From assembly GCA_030374765.1 (NCBI GenBank), contig JARGXX010000088.1, positions 310,001 to 374,000 of the forward strand: a DNA stretch of 64,000 nucleotides. The letters run 5' to 3'. Shown here piece by piece: positions 20,801 to 31,534 of this stretch. This stretch comes from Agarophyton chilense. Lineage: Eukaryota > Rhodophyta > Florideophyceae > Gracilariales > Gracilariaceae. The position numbers and the translations under genes were made by a program. The stretch's first letter is position 1, and every line of letters begins with the position of its first letter. The notes under the pieces were generated by a model that ran no database searches, had not been told where the DNA came from, and saw only the letters and a program-made list of their open reading frames with translations.

Positions 20801-22846
20801 GCGGGTGAAGGGGTCCAGTTTGGGTGGTTGGCCTTTCTGCAAAAGCGCGTTTAACGGTGCAGCCTTGTCCGCAAAGTGCGAGATGAATCGTCGGTAGACG
20901 TTCGCGAGTCCCAGAAAGGAGCGAAGCTCGGTTTGCGTCCGCGGTTCTTTAGCCTCTTTGAGTGACTTAACACGAGTCTCCTCGATTGGAACACGTCCTG
21001 GACGGATAACATGGCCGAGATACTTTACGGTGTTTGTAAAGAAGTCACATTTCTTCAACTTAAGAGTGACACCTGCATCTCGTAGCGTGGTCATGATATC
21101 CCTTACATGAGTGAGATATTTGTGCAAATTATCTGAGAAGACGATTATGTCATCCAGGTAGACCAGGCAGGTACGCCATTTGAAGCAGGCCAATAGGATG
21201 TCGATGGCTCGCTGGAAAGTAGCGGGGGCGTTGGTAATACCAAAAGGCATCCGTTTGAAACGGTAGAGACCGGAGTGACACGTGAAAGCGGTTTTATCCT
21301 GGTCTTGCTTCCTTACCGGAACTTTCCAGTATCCCCAATTGGCGTCGAGGGTTGTAAAGACGGTGGCGATGCCCAGCGAGTCAATGTACTCGTCCATTCT
21401 TGGGATTGGATACACGTCCTTGACGGTGACGGCATTCAACCGACGGTAGTCGACGCAAAACCTCCAGGAACCATCCTGCTTTAAAGCCAGTACTACTGGA
21501 GAAGCCCACGGCGACTGAGTCGGTTCAATCACTCTTGCTCGAAGCATTTTATCCACTTGTGCCTTTTCCTCCGCGCGTGCGGCGGGTCCGGTACGGTATG
21601 GGTGCTGAGAGATGGGTCGGGTTTCCGGTAGCAAATCAATCCGGTGTTCCGTAGTGGCAATCTCACCAAGGGAGCCGTCCCACATAGTGGTGAAGTCCCA
21701 CAACAGTTCTCGCAATCGGTGGCGGTATGACTCCGGGACGTGGCTGAGATCCAGATCCTCGAGTTCTTGGACTGGATCGGGGCGGTCACCACTCGTTGAA
21801 ACGGGCTGCGTCCCTGATGTCACAGGTTGCACCCCGGGTACCGGTGATAAAACGGGTTCCGGGCAGTTTTCCTCCTTAGAGTGAACGAGTCCGAGAACGT
21901 CAGCTGCGGTCAGCTTGGTCGGCACCATAGCGATGGGGTGCGGCATGACGGACCCTATCACTTGGTTCTTCACCAGATACTGGGGTACAATGACTAGATT
22001 GGCGATCAGCACGTGGAACGGTTGGTTTGGCTCCACATGGAGGATTCCATTCGCAATTGCGAGGCTGTGCCTGTCATACAGTGACGACAATGGTTGCAAG
22101 ACCCGGAGTCCATGTTGACAGGAGGTTACTTTCACCATCATTTGGGACTCAGGCGAGACGCACAACGACGCTGCGACGCGGAGCTTATTAGATTCACGGT
22201 TATCCGGTCCGGGGTCCTGTGCTGCCGGTAGCGGGACGTGCTTCTTCGTGGCACGCCTAAGCGGACGACGAACGATTGGAGTGGACGATCCATCCTCCAT
22301 CTTGCCACGCCGTTGGCGGGGGAAGATCACTTCGACGAAGCGGTCGCAAAAGTCGCAACCCAAGATGACTGGGGCGGCTAATTTCCGACATACGACGAAG
22401 TCGAGTTTCACCACGCGAGCGCCAACGCGGTCTACCAGTTCTATGAACCCCACCGTACCCAACGGTTTGTTGTTCGCGTCAGCGACCTCCGGGACGTGGT
22501 CACGGCGGATCCTAGACTGCAAATCAGGCGGTAACACTTCCTCCGCGACAAAGGTCGGACCGGCACCGGTGTCTAAGACGGTAAGGTGTCGCACCATAAA
22601 CTGGGGTGAAAGGCCAAGGTCTACATAGACCTTGTAGTTTCTCTTGGCTATCACCAGAACTCTATCCGGGAACCGGTTATGGGAAACACGTTTCCACGGA
22701 CGACGCAGAACACTAAAGTGTTCCGAGTTCACGTCATTGACGGCCTCCTTCCTTGAAAGGTTTTTGACCGGGGAGCGAGGCTTGGACGCCTTGGGCGCCG
22801 TCGACCTCGACTCTGAGGGCGCCCCTCCTTGAGAGGAGGCTCCCAC
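17842..22846 (-). pseudogene. pol: Element A pol region: protease, RT, RNase H, integrase, chromodomain
   Basis: Retroviral-type aspartic protease near 22570 (VLDTGAGPTF); reverse transcriptase with YLDDIIVFSD near 21150; RNase H-like region around 20530-20370 (TDHASLRWLL); integrase core around 19790-19500 (FVAIDILGPF and SDNGRQFASRFFEDV); an integrase tail with GPFRVISV near 19050; and a terminal chromodomain at about 17842-18048 (RQEFVVGRILEH, VRWYEYGPEWDSDEPIEHLP). The chromodomain places the element among chromoviruses, whose integrase may read histone marks. The gag-to-pol passage is close-packed, with no ATG at the pol start. The region is broken. Confidence 0.88.
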
Positions 22847-22848
22847 AT

Positions 22849-24909
22849 TTAGTTTTCCTGGGCTTGCTCCGCAGGAGGCGGCTGCTCAGGACGTTGAGCA
22901 GGCAACGCCGGGGCATCAGGTTCAGAAGGTTCCGCAGAGGCGGTGGGGTGACCGACCACGTCGCTCTCACGGGATTCCTGTGCAAGTATCACCCGAGCTC
23001 GGGGAAGCGACACGTGACGTGGAACATCCGTTCGAGCACGGATATACGATGCAATCGAAACAGCTGCTTTGTCCTCCGGGGATAGGGCCTCGTAATTGAC
23101 TACGACTTGTGCCCATTCTCGGAGAGACAACACACATTGTGGAGAAGTATGGCCTGGTTTGTAGCAGAGATGAAAAATCAGACCAGAAGCCGGTGTTGGA
23201 TGGTGGAGCTTGACGAACTTCACCGCGGGGCGGGTATCTCTCCAACCAGGACGCGAAAATCGGACATTACCACTCTCGTGTGGGACGCGTGGCGCACGGA
23301 CGCGACCATTATCCGCAACGAGTAGCGTGTCATCCTCAATCACGTATTGTGACTCGTCCAAGGTTGAGGGTAACTCCGTTGTCGGGATGGAATGAACGTC
23401 GCTATGGGCTAGCTGCACGTCATCATAATCCCTTCGAGAGGCCTGTTCGTCGATCATCGAAGCTGACGGGGTACCCGGTTGTAACATCAACGCTTTTGCG
23501 GACCTGACCCTGGAGCCAGGAGTGCGTGCGCGCAGGGCTTCACCTTCTGCACAAGCGAACTGCACTAGTTCCAAATACGTGGCTTTAGGTCTATCTTCTC
23601 GACGTCGAGCAACAAGAGTCCGGATCGCCGGGTCCAAAGCATCGACAAACATGGTACAACGCTCTTCAGCGGGGTAAAAATTGCCACAGCGGTGGAAGGC
23701 CTTGTTAAGGCGCGACGAATAATCGGTTTCCGACTCGCCTGGACGTTGGCGAGTGTCCCGCAGGGCGCGTATCGCGTGCTGAATGGCGGAGTTAGTAGCA
23801 TACGACCTCAGGAGGTACTGAACTGCTTCAGGCCAGCAGGTTACCCCTCCTTCGGTCGCGCGTGATGTACCTCTGACAGAGTGATACTGGTCTTCTGCAA
23901 GCCCACGTAAGAAGTACGGTAAGGCAATGTAGGCCTGTCCCTCGTTCATTCCAAGGATGTCAGCTTCCGCGACAAAGCGTGCCAAGAAATCCAACACCAA
24001 TATTGGGTCTTCTCCAGAAAACAACTGGTTGCAAAGTGAGAGCTGCATTCGCTTAATGCAGTCTTTCACTCTTCCCGTACCACGGGGTGTACGATCCAAA
24101 GAGGGGTCCTCCAAACGGTAGCACCGGTATGATAAGAGCTTCTTAAAGAGCAAATTGGTCAGTTTCAGCTCCTTCAAACCTGTGTGCTTCCTTCCCTTCT
24201 TGCGGGCGCGGATCACACCATGGGTGGCTGTTGACCGCTTAGAGCGTGAGGAACGCTCACGGCGAGCTACTTCCACCGATGAATCGGAAGAGTCGGACTC
24301 CGAGGATGAGGAGTCTGACGGTGCGGGATCCGTGTTCCTTCGCTTCTTTCGAGCCTGGCGGTTCTCTTCCTTACATCCCTTGTGGGATACTGCAACCAGC
24401 TCGGCCGCATCATCCACCGACGTCAGGGTTTGTTTCAACGTCTCGAGACGGCTTCGGAAGCGCGAGAACTTGTCTGCGACGTCCTTGACAAAGGCCGAGG
24501 GTCCACCAAGGGACTCCAGAATCGAGTTCACATCCGCACGGAGGACATGGAGGTCCTCAGAAAAATCCTGCGTAGCAGTGTCGTTTACCTTCTTGCGAAG
24601 GGAATCGAACTCTTCTGCAAGGATGAATTGAGCTTCCCACTTAGAGCGGAGTTGCTCTTCCACAGCTGCAAGGCTGGGATGGGGGGTGACATCCCTAGCA
24701 GGGGAGAGCATCAGGGTGGCGGCAGACGCCGGTCCTGCTCCACTTGCTGGGGGTGTCGAATCACAGACAGGAGGTCTCGAGATCCTTCCACCTGGCATGC
24801 CAGTCGATCTACTGGTATGAGATCTTGAACGGACCGGGATACGGGATGGTTGAGAGGGTTTCGGTGCACCGGTTTGACTCCGCGTTCTCGGACGGTCTTT
24901 GGACGACAT
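22849..24909 (-). CDS. gag: Element A gag, open reading frame
   Basis: Open from an ATG at 24909 (MSSKDRPRTRSQTG) for about 686 residues. It has a Ser/Arg/Pro-rich N-terminus, a Ser/Asp-rich acidic stretch (SDSSSSESDSSDSS), then the capsid-like region shared with element B (LLFKKLLSYRCYRLEDPS, ILVLDFLARFVAEADILGM, AYIALPYFLRGLAEDQ, CWPEAVQYLLRSYA) and a Cys/His block near the C-terminus (CYKPGHTSPQC) resembling a nucleocapsid zinc knuckle. It forms the particle core in intact relatives. This frame looks open in this copy although the element as a whole is not intact. Confidence 0.85.
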   Translation of the reverse strand: MSSKDRPRTRSQTGAPKPSQPSRIPVRSRSHTSRSTGMPGGRISRPPVCDSTPPASGAGPASAATLMLSPARDVTPHPSLAAVEEQLRSKWEAQFILAEEFDSLRKKVNDTATQDFSEDLHVLRADVNSILESLGGPSAFVKDVADKFSRFRSRLETLKQTLTSVDDAAELVAVSHKGCKEENRQARKKRRNTDPAPSDSSSSESDSSDSSVEVARRERSSRSKRSTATHGVIRARKKGRKHTGLKELKLTNLLFKKLLSYRCYRLEDPSLDRTPRGTGRVKDCIKRMQLSLCNQLFSGEDPILVLDFLARFVAEADILGMNEGQAYIALPYFLRGLAEDQYHSVRGTSRATEGGVTCWPEAVQYLLRSYATNSAIQHAIRALRDTRQRPGESETDYSSRLNKAFHRCGNFYPAEERCTMFVDALDPAIRTLVARRREDRPKATYLELVQFACAEGEALRARTPGSRVRSAKALMLQPGTPSASMIDEQASRRDYDDVQLAHSDVHSIPTTELPSTLDESQYVIEDDTLLVADNGRVRAPRVPHESGNVRFSRPGWRDTRPAVKFVKLHHPTPASGLIFHLCYKPGHTSPQCVLSLREWAQVVVNYEALSPEDKAAVSIASYIRARTDVPRHVSLPRARVILAQESRESDVVGHPTASAEPSEPDAPALPAQRPEQPPPAEQAQEN

Positions 24910-25053
24910 GAGATCAGAGTCCGTTACACGTGAGTATCCAAACCCGATCGGCTCGTGGGGCCAAGAAACTTCCTCAAAGAGGGCAACTGAGATCAACCTC
25001 AATTTGTGAGTCCTCTTTCCGATAAATCGTGACTGAGTGTGCCCGACTCAAAT

Positions 25054-25071
25054 TTCTAAGTCGGGAGACCA
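25054..25071 (-). promoter_or_regulatory. Element A tRNA primer-binding site
   Basis: On minus, TGGTCTCCCGACTTAGAA, three bases inside the 5' LTR edge. It starts with TGG, complementary to a tRNA CCA end. The identical 18-mer stands at the same place in elements B and C. I could not assign the tRNA. Confidence 0.8.
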
Positions 25072-25074
25072 GTT

Positions 25075-25962
25075 TGTAGGACAACGCTTGGAGAGGAGAC
25101 ACCACGAAGATGTTCGGGATCTTCTTCTCTTGAGAGACACGCCTCAGGCGGAGGAGAGGCGTCCCAGCGGAGCACAGAAACAGAGCCACTCTGGAAAGGC
25201 ACGACGGAGTCGGGTGTAAGACCGAGGCCAATCCGGCGGGATATACCTAGAGTGTTTAGGTGAGCACAGCACAGTCTGAGGCGTGACCAATCCTATGCGG
25301 AGCGGTACCACGGCGATTGTCGGAAAAGGAGCGAGGAAACATTCTTATGAGGTGGACGAGCGAGGTGAGTGGTGCGGCCACTCACGAGAGCAAAAAAGGA
25401 GAACAAGAGGAAAACGGGGGCGAAACCCTATACAGGGGCGAGACTACGACAAGTGTCGGCGATTAAATATGAACCCACGGTGGTGATAGCACTCTGGTAG
25501 ACAGAGGGGTGGATGAACTAACGTGCCACGGGCGCTCACGCAGTATGCGGTGAAGACGCGCCGAAGGCGAAAACTTCAGAGCCAAGACTCCCTCCTTGGG
25601 ATCTCCCAAGAGAGTTTTTACTGGGGAGCAGTGCTCAGCCTTGTAAGTAGTGTGGCGCGCGGCCCCTGACAGTGGGCGCGCGCCCGAAAAATAGACACTA
25701 AATAGCGATAGCGTAGCCAAATAAATACTACAAATTACTAAATAATACTAACCACGAGGTAGAATCCGGGCCACGTGTGGCACGCCTTGTACTCGAGCGT
25801 TGGCATCCGTGCAGTCCACGTGTTCCACCCGTGTGCACTTCCGGTCCTAACCGGCCGTCAGCACGCTATAGCGGTATAGCTTGTCATAGCCCAAGCTATT
25901 CCTCAAGCGAGCGAAACTTCTAAGTCTTGCGAAGAAACCCCCTTAAAGGGAGTTGTCCTTCA
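25075..25962 (-). repeat. Element A 5' LTR
   Basis: 888 bp, starting tgtaggacaacg and ending ccttca on the + strand; partner of 14841-15725. Confidence 0.9.
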
Positions 25963-28790
25963 ACTCTCACTGCTCTTTTGATATTGTGTGCAAGTACTGA
26001 ATTCTTCTTTTCTTGCATATAGTGCCAACGTCTGGGATTTCATCGAGAGAATACTCAAGTGTGTGAGTATTCGATTCCGGCTCTTCACATCCACCCAAAG
26101 CCCTTAGCAACCTCAGCTCTCGGCACATTATTAGAGTTGTAACTCAACGTGAGAAGCGTCGCTGGCGTCCTACATCAAGTAAAGTCTCCTTGAAGCTCTG
26201 TACCATCTGCAGCATCGACATGCAGAGTCAGCGACAGTTGGATGTTCAACAAGGCAACAGTAAGCATCAAAACGTGTTACGGCGTGCTCATTACTAAAAC
26301 ACAGAAATCTATTGCCGTATATGCGAGATCAAGTTTGGCGAAGCTCACTGTCTCCGAGACTAACATGTATTGGTCCTCATCGATCTTACGTCTGAAAAAA
26401 AGAAATTACTATTTTGTAGAGCTGTTACAATATATGAATACCGTGCTTATGTTGTCAAATAGGCTTTTACACGTTTAATTTTATTAAATCACATCTTTTT
26501 ACTTTTGCTTCTGACTGCCACACACATATTGATCACTTTATCATTTGAACTCTCTACGTATTACATTTTATCTTTATGTCGTCTTCCACTGTCTTCTTTT
26601 CTTGGCTCTATTCTAGGCTGGTACCCTCGAGAGCATATCTACGACCTGTGTCCCCTTGGGTTGTAACCACCCACGTTGTGTACCGTTCCTACTTTTAAGG
26701 ATATGACGAACATAGTTACGCTGTAACTGGAGTACGTGATTCGGTACTTTTTCTCTCGTCACTCCGGTCTTCATCGGATGACCCCATTGCTTTGGGATTA
26801 AAGGCTTTATGCAACGACTATTCTGTATGGGGTGACCTTGATTTCGGAAACGACAACTACAGTAGATAGTCAGTTGCGGAAATCTGTTTCACTCCTTGTG
26901 GCCGAACTCACTGAAAAGGGCCCATTTGCGAAATTGCCTTGTCAATGTCTGGGTCCCGTGGTAAGGACGCGTGTCCTCGAATAGGCGAGAAAATGATGGA
27001 TCATCCATTTCTGCAGGCGCAAATTTTCCCATTCTCGCACACCAACGTGCACAGCACATCCTTTTTCTCTACGACCGCCATTCATCCTCGCGACGTCTCC
27101 TCGCGCCACCTCAAGCACGGCCACGGCCACCGCCGCGACTCCTCCAAGCTGCCGCCCCCAAGCTGCCGCCCCCAAGCTGCCGCCCCTAAGCTGCCACCCC
27201 CAATGCTGCCACTCCCAGTTACCGACGCGATGTTCTCCAGGATGTAGAAGTTTCGGACTGATTGGCGCGTTTTTTATAAGTCCGACGTGATAACTCACAG
27301 CGTTGTGTCTCGGCCTATGCCATCCTCGAAGACCTTTCTATGGCCGCGCGAAGCACGCGGCGAAATCAATTGTTCGTTTTTGGTTTTTTCGAAATTTACC
27401 TCTTTTCCTCATGGCTGAGTTAATCATCAAGAGACGGAAGCATACAAGCAGAGTAATGCGAAATCACATTACAGTACACAAAGTTTTTCGAGCTCGTTGG
27501 TAGCATCGAGTATAGCTACATCGCTCAAACATAAGATTCTCCCAGTAGTTTTTTCCCCCGATTGTCTATTGTGCTTCAGTAAAGCTTCACCTCCTTAAAG
27601 AACCATTCAAATGTTACCCCAACTTTACAAACAAAATAGTTGAAGGCTTTCTGGTACACAAAGAGTTCCGCATCTCGCCATTGGGCTTAATATAACCTTT
27701 TCGCGTTTCATCCCGGATCCCCGTATACTCAAAACTGCATCTCATCAACCTCCAGTAGATAAATAAGCTGTGTGTCGATGTCTGTTTGACCTTATTGCGT
27801 CTAGTTATGCCTTCTCTCTTCCATGGGTCCTGCAACATCCAAAATAAACCACATCGGGACTGTGACGGCTTGCTACTTAAGAACATGCTTGCGTTTGTGG
27901 CCGTTTTAAGCAACATTTTGAACTGTAGCCTTTTTTGGGCGGTTTTTTGTTTTCACTGCTTCGTCTTGGAACACCGGAAAGATTTCGAGGGCGTTGCATT
28001 TGCCAAACATTGCCTCAGAACACATCCGCGCTCTCTCTGCTATACATGAGACGCTGAAATCTCGTTAACTTAGATGCTGACGTTCTTCCAAAAACAGCTC
28101 TACCCCTTTTGAAATTTCCAAAAGGTGTGCCTCATGCTTGCAAAACACATACTACAGGTCCCTCCACTGCGAGGAAAAGTCCATGCCACGAAGTACTATG
28201 CAGGTTATCAGCGCAGAGTCACAAGCATACCTATTTTGAGATGTACTAGTGACGTGTGAAGGCCACGGATGAGCAGCTACTAAACGATAAACGTTGCTCT
28301 TGCCGAAGCGAGAGAGCAAAAAGCAGCACAGATCAGTCAGAGCATTGAAGTTGAAAGAGAATTCGCCCAGAGAGATACATCTTGTGCGGCACAGAAACCT
28401 CTCATGATTTTCCCGTTGCAGCACGTGGCACTGCACTAGTGGAATCAGAGATGATGTCTTGCTATAATACTAATACGGGTGTGTGGTCCTGCGCCGAGAT
28501 ATGACGTCAACGCTCGTTATCAACGTCTGTCGTCGTACTCTTTCTAACGACGTAGACTGGTCTCGCTGTTGCCTAGCAAGCATAGCTCCGGGGGTGTGGT
28601 AGGATACGGTGCGTATGTTAAGTAGTACAGCTGACGGGAGTGAAGGGTTGCGATAAAATACTCACAAGCTTGCCGATAACAGTTGTTGACCAAATCATCA
28701 AATACCTATAAATTTTAGGGATTTAGTCAATGCTGCGAACCCCACGAACGGTCATTTTGGTCAAATAATTTAGGCCGGAAATAAATCTTG
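25963..28790. other. Gene-poor AT-rich stretch
   Basis: About 2.8 kb to the right of element A. Apart from the 14-bp tandem repeat at 27146 I see only short open frames on both strands with no recognisable similarity. It probably consists of old repeat remains and intergenic DNA. Confidence 0.4.
27146..27201 (+). repeat. 14-bp tandem repeat, four units
   Basis: aagctgccgccccc repeated four times (the last two with one change each), then a degenerate aatgctgccactcc unit. It makes Pro/Ala- or Gly/Ala-rich frames on either strand that should not be read as genes. Confidence 0.85.
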
Positions 28791-29157
28791 GACCAAATTG
28801 AATGTATTTAAGTCAGCCATAGACCTTGGTCTATACCATCTCTCATTCACATGGTGCCAGTTGATAACGTCATCCCTTATTCCATTCCCGCGAAAATACC
28901 GAAACCCCAACGCATGTTTGGTCTACCACCAGCTGCTCGGTTCTGTACTGACTCAGATGAAGCCACCCCGCAGATATCGCAAGAAAGAATCGCTCCAAAT
29001 CTTGCCCTTCCTCACCTCCACCTCCCTTTCCCCACCTTCACCCTCACCAATATCTCCATCCCCACCTTCTCCCTTCCTTTGCAAAATGCTGAATGTACTT
29101 CACAGCGTCCAAATTATAACTGCCCAATCCACAACAGTAGGAGCCGCCAAAAAGAAA

Positions 29158-29931
29158 CCCGTGCGCGGCATAGGCTTTTCAACGGCGGTTGAAGTTGCTC
29201 TAGCCAAATCTTGGCTCAACGTTGGCGATAACACCATCGTAGGGGCTCAACAAAAAAAAGATGACTTCTACTGAGCTGTCACCGGCTTTGATAACGAAAA
29301 ATATAAAACAGCAAACCGTAAAGTACTAAAAATGAAGTCCGAGCGCAAGCGCGTCTCAAAAGTGAAGAAACAGTGCTTGCGTTTCGCCGCGTGCGTGGTC
29401 CGCGTGACGCGACAAAAGCCGACGGAGACCAATAGAGAAGACATCATAAAGATGGCTATGGCCATCTACAATGGTGTAGAATTCAAGGTCTTCGATGAAA
29501 ACCCTGGGACGGCGTTCCCGTTTCTCGATTATTGGAACATATTACGATACAATCTCAAATTAGGTGCAGACCTGGAGCCGACGCGGGAGGTGATGAGCCG
29601 CAGCGATGGTCACAGTGGTGAGAGAGACTGCACAGACATAGAAATAAATAAACAAGACACTAAGTTATCGCTTACGAAGCCCATGGGACGTCGCAGAGCT
29701 AAAGAAGAGCATATGCAGAGCGCCGTGCTGCGACAAAGGGTCAGATAGCAAAAGGAAGCAGTCAAGGCGCAACGAGAGCGTAATGGGACGTTGTAGAGGC
29801 AAATAAACATCCAGCTCTTCGCAAACGCGCCGATGGCGTGTGATCAACAGGAAGCGCTAAAATTCTTCAAAATCATGCGCAAGCGCGTCTTGAAAAATCT
29901 CATAAAGGAGGAGGAAGCAGAGTGGGAGTAA
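29158..29931 (+). pseudogene. Myb/NAM-like partner protein of a PIF/Harbinger transposon, broken
   Basis: One frame reads through the conserved layout of the trihelix/No-apical-meristem-associated proteins that accompany PIF/Harbinger transposases in plants and protists. It contains an N-terminal Myb/SANT-like block (FSTAVEVALAKSWLNVGDN, IVGAQQKKDDFY), then REDIIKMAMAIYNG and FPFLDYWNILRYN, the RPMGRK-type motif (KPMGRRRAKEEHMQ), and a C-terminal helix (EALKFFKIMRKRVLKNLIKEEE). The frame never shifts over about 258 codons but is cut by three in-frame stops (TGA at 29272, TAG at 29746, TAG at 29794) before a terminal TAA at 29929. This suggests a fairly young pseudogene. Spliced or recoded expression is less likely. 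The open frame upstream to 28798 includes a CT-rich low-complexity stretch and may not be coding. Confidence 0.65.
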
Positions 29932-30469
29932 GATACAAAGAGGTTGCAAGGGGATAAATAGATTGTTTCAAACGACAAAGATCTAGACCTATTTTTGTTA
30001 ACGAAAGTTAGGTATCTCTTTAGTTGAACTCTAGCTGATCGAAGCCCCATTGTTGCATCCTCATCTGCCACTGCACACATGTCTCAGTCTTCAATACGCT
30101 CGTCTTTCTGTAGACTATATTTTTGTCTCGTCTATTACTCGTACTGCTCCCACAAGGTCCGAATGGCCAGCTCACGAATGCGATGGTACTCCACTGCGTC
30201 GCCCAAGAATGTGCAGAGCGAACAAAGCACAGCAATTATTCCACGTTAAGGTGTTTGTGGGGCACTAGCATCACGCAGAAACGCGACTGCATTCCTTGCT
30301 CCCCGACGCGAGAACTTTCGACATGGAAAACATCTCCATCAATACCATCCTCCAGACCGTCACGGTGATTCATCATCCTGTTGTGCCGTATCATGCACGC
30401 GTCTTTGACCGCATGCATGTCTTTTTTGTACCAAAACCGACTTGGTCTGGCTAGTAGATGAAAATTTCT
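29932..30469. other. Gap between Harbinger fragments
   Basis: About 540 bp with no recognisable gene; short frames only. Confidence 0.4.
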
Positions 30470-30660
30470 TTATAACACGCCAAAAGCCCTCTTTGCATCC
30501 TTGCGTCGACTCTCTTGCATCTTAGCCATCAGTTTTTCTTTTTCCGTGACAGGGTTATGCATAGTCTGCAAGTAGAAGCGAAAATTGAAATAAATTCCGT
30601 CTGCCAACCAGTACGGCGTCGTACACAACCCACCAGCGAGCTTGTAATCTACGGAGGGCG
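30470..30660 (-). pseudogene. Displaced middle segment of a PIF/Harbinger transposase
   Basis: On minus the reading YWLADGIYFNFRFYLQTM, then EKEKLMAKMQESRRKDAKRA and FGVL, is the hallmark middle block of plant-type Harbinger transposases (YYLADGIYP and RKDVERAFGVLQ). It ends at the FGVL point. The rest of a Harbinger transposase (first catalytic part and C-terminal part) lies about 1 kb upstream in the same orientation at 31535-32932, where precisely this middle block is missing. Either one copy was rearranged or two copies are represented. Confidence 0.65.
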
Positions 30661-30829
30661 AGTAGTATCCATTCGCAATCTTATTACTTAGCGAAGATGT
30701 CTCTACTACGTTATTATCGTTGTTGCAACCGGCAATAAACAATTTAGGAATCGCAGTGGCGGAGGTCGAGGAAGGGGGCAGTGGCACCGTGGTTGATTGT
30801 GACCGCAAATTCGTCAATAGTACCGCAGA

Positions 30830-31381
30830 GGGGCGGGTGAACGATCCAGGTGGGACAGCTCATCAAATGAGACTGATGGAGACATCGGGAGCGCTAGAGA
30901 GACTCTGGGGAAACGCCATCGACCACTTGGGGTGAAGTCTGCCAAGAAGAAAAAGAAAGAAATGTATCGCGAGGAGAGTCCTGTAGATAAGATGCTAGAC
31001 AACAGGTCCAAGTACGCAACAGTTCTCAAAGATCTTCTCGACATCCAAAAGCACAAGGAAGCGAACAGCAGTGGCGTTTCATTAGAAAGAAAACAGCGAC
31101 TACTGCTGGACACATGCATCAATTTATCAGCGCTTAGAAGTAAACTTCCAGTGCAAGCATGGCAGCAAAAGAAACTGGTGAGCATGCTTCCTGCTAACGT
31201 TGGAATCAGCAACACTGAAGTCAGACAGACTGAAGCGATGGTAATGACTGCCAGTCCAGGCCAAGGGAAAAGCGACGTGTCACCTGTCAACCAGCAAGTA
31301 ATTGGTATAGGCTTGGCTGATCTGCGTGAAGGCAATGCGGGCAGTGCAAGCATTGACAGCGGCGAGGACTCCAAACTGTAG
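30830..31381 (+). pseudogene. Second Myb/NAM-like partner fragment (C-terminal part)
   Basis: The frame ETLGKRHRPLGVKSAKKKKK matches the RPxGxKxAK motif typical of the NAM-associated C-terminal region, followed by a Lys/Glu/Leu-rich helical stretch (ESPVDKMLDNRSKYATVLKD, LLDIQKHKEAN) and a stop at 31379. No N-terminal Myb part is visible just upstream, so it is a partial copy related to the pseudogene at 29158. The frame from 30932 to the stop is open. Coding status today is doubtful. Confidence 0.4.
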
Positions 31382-31534
31382 CTATTGTTTACATTCTTTT
31401 CCTTCCATTGCTGTTTTGGATAGGATTGAGGCCTTTTTGGAGTTCTATTTCACTTTTCCTGGTAGAACTGCCTACGTTTCCTTTGTTGCTGTATCAAAAT
31501 TGCTTTTGTCTACAGCGCCACGTTCAAATGATTT

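Larger units (their letters stand above)
14841..25962 (-). mobile_element. Element A: Ty3/gypsy chromovirus with a reverse-oriented extra gene
   Basis: An 11.1-kb LTR retrotransposon with coding direction on minus. Order from its 5' end (right) to 3' end (left): LTR, primer-binding site, gag, protease, reverse transcriptase, RNase H, integrase, chromodomain, GA-rich tract, reverse-oriented extra gene, polypurine tract (aaggagggggata on minus), LTR. The LTRs begin TG and end CA. In the first 255 aligned bases I counted about 15 differences (roughly 94 percent identity), so the insertion is not recent. A 5-bp target duplication was not found at the flanks. Architecture is complete but the element is broken, with about four or five breaks. 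It is in the same family as element B (same primer-binding site and polypurine tract, related gag and pol). Confidence 0.92.

Noticed and set aside
26939-27247. Pro-rich (+) and Gly/Ala-rich (-) frames
   Set aside because: They are produced by the 14-bp tandem repeat.
30720-30935. Small plus-strand frame overlapping the Harbinger remains
   Set aside because: No similarity; lies in another frame of the partner fragment.
30814-31374. A 186-codon minus-strand frame
   Set aside because: It is the complement of the NAM-like partner fragment and has no similarity of its own.
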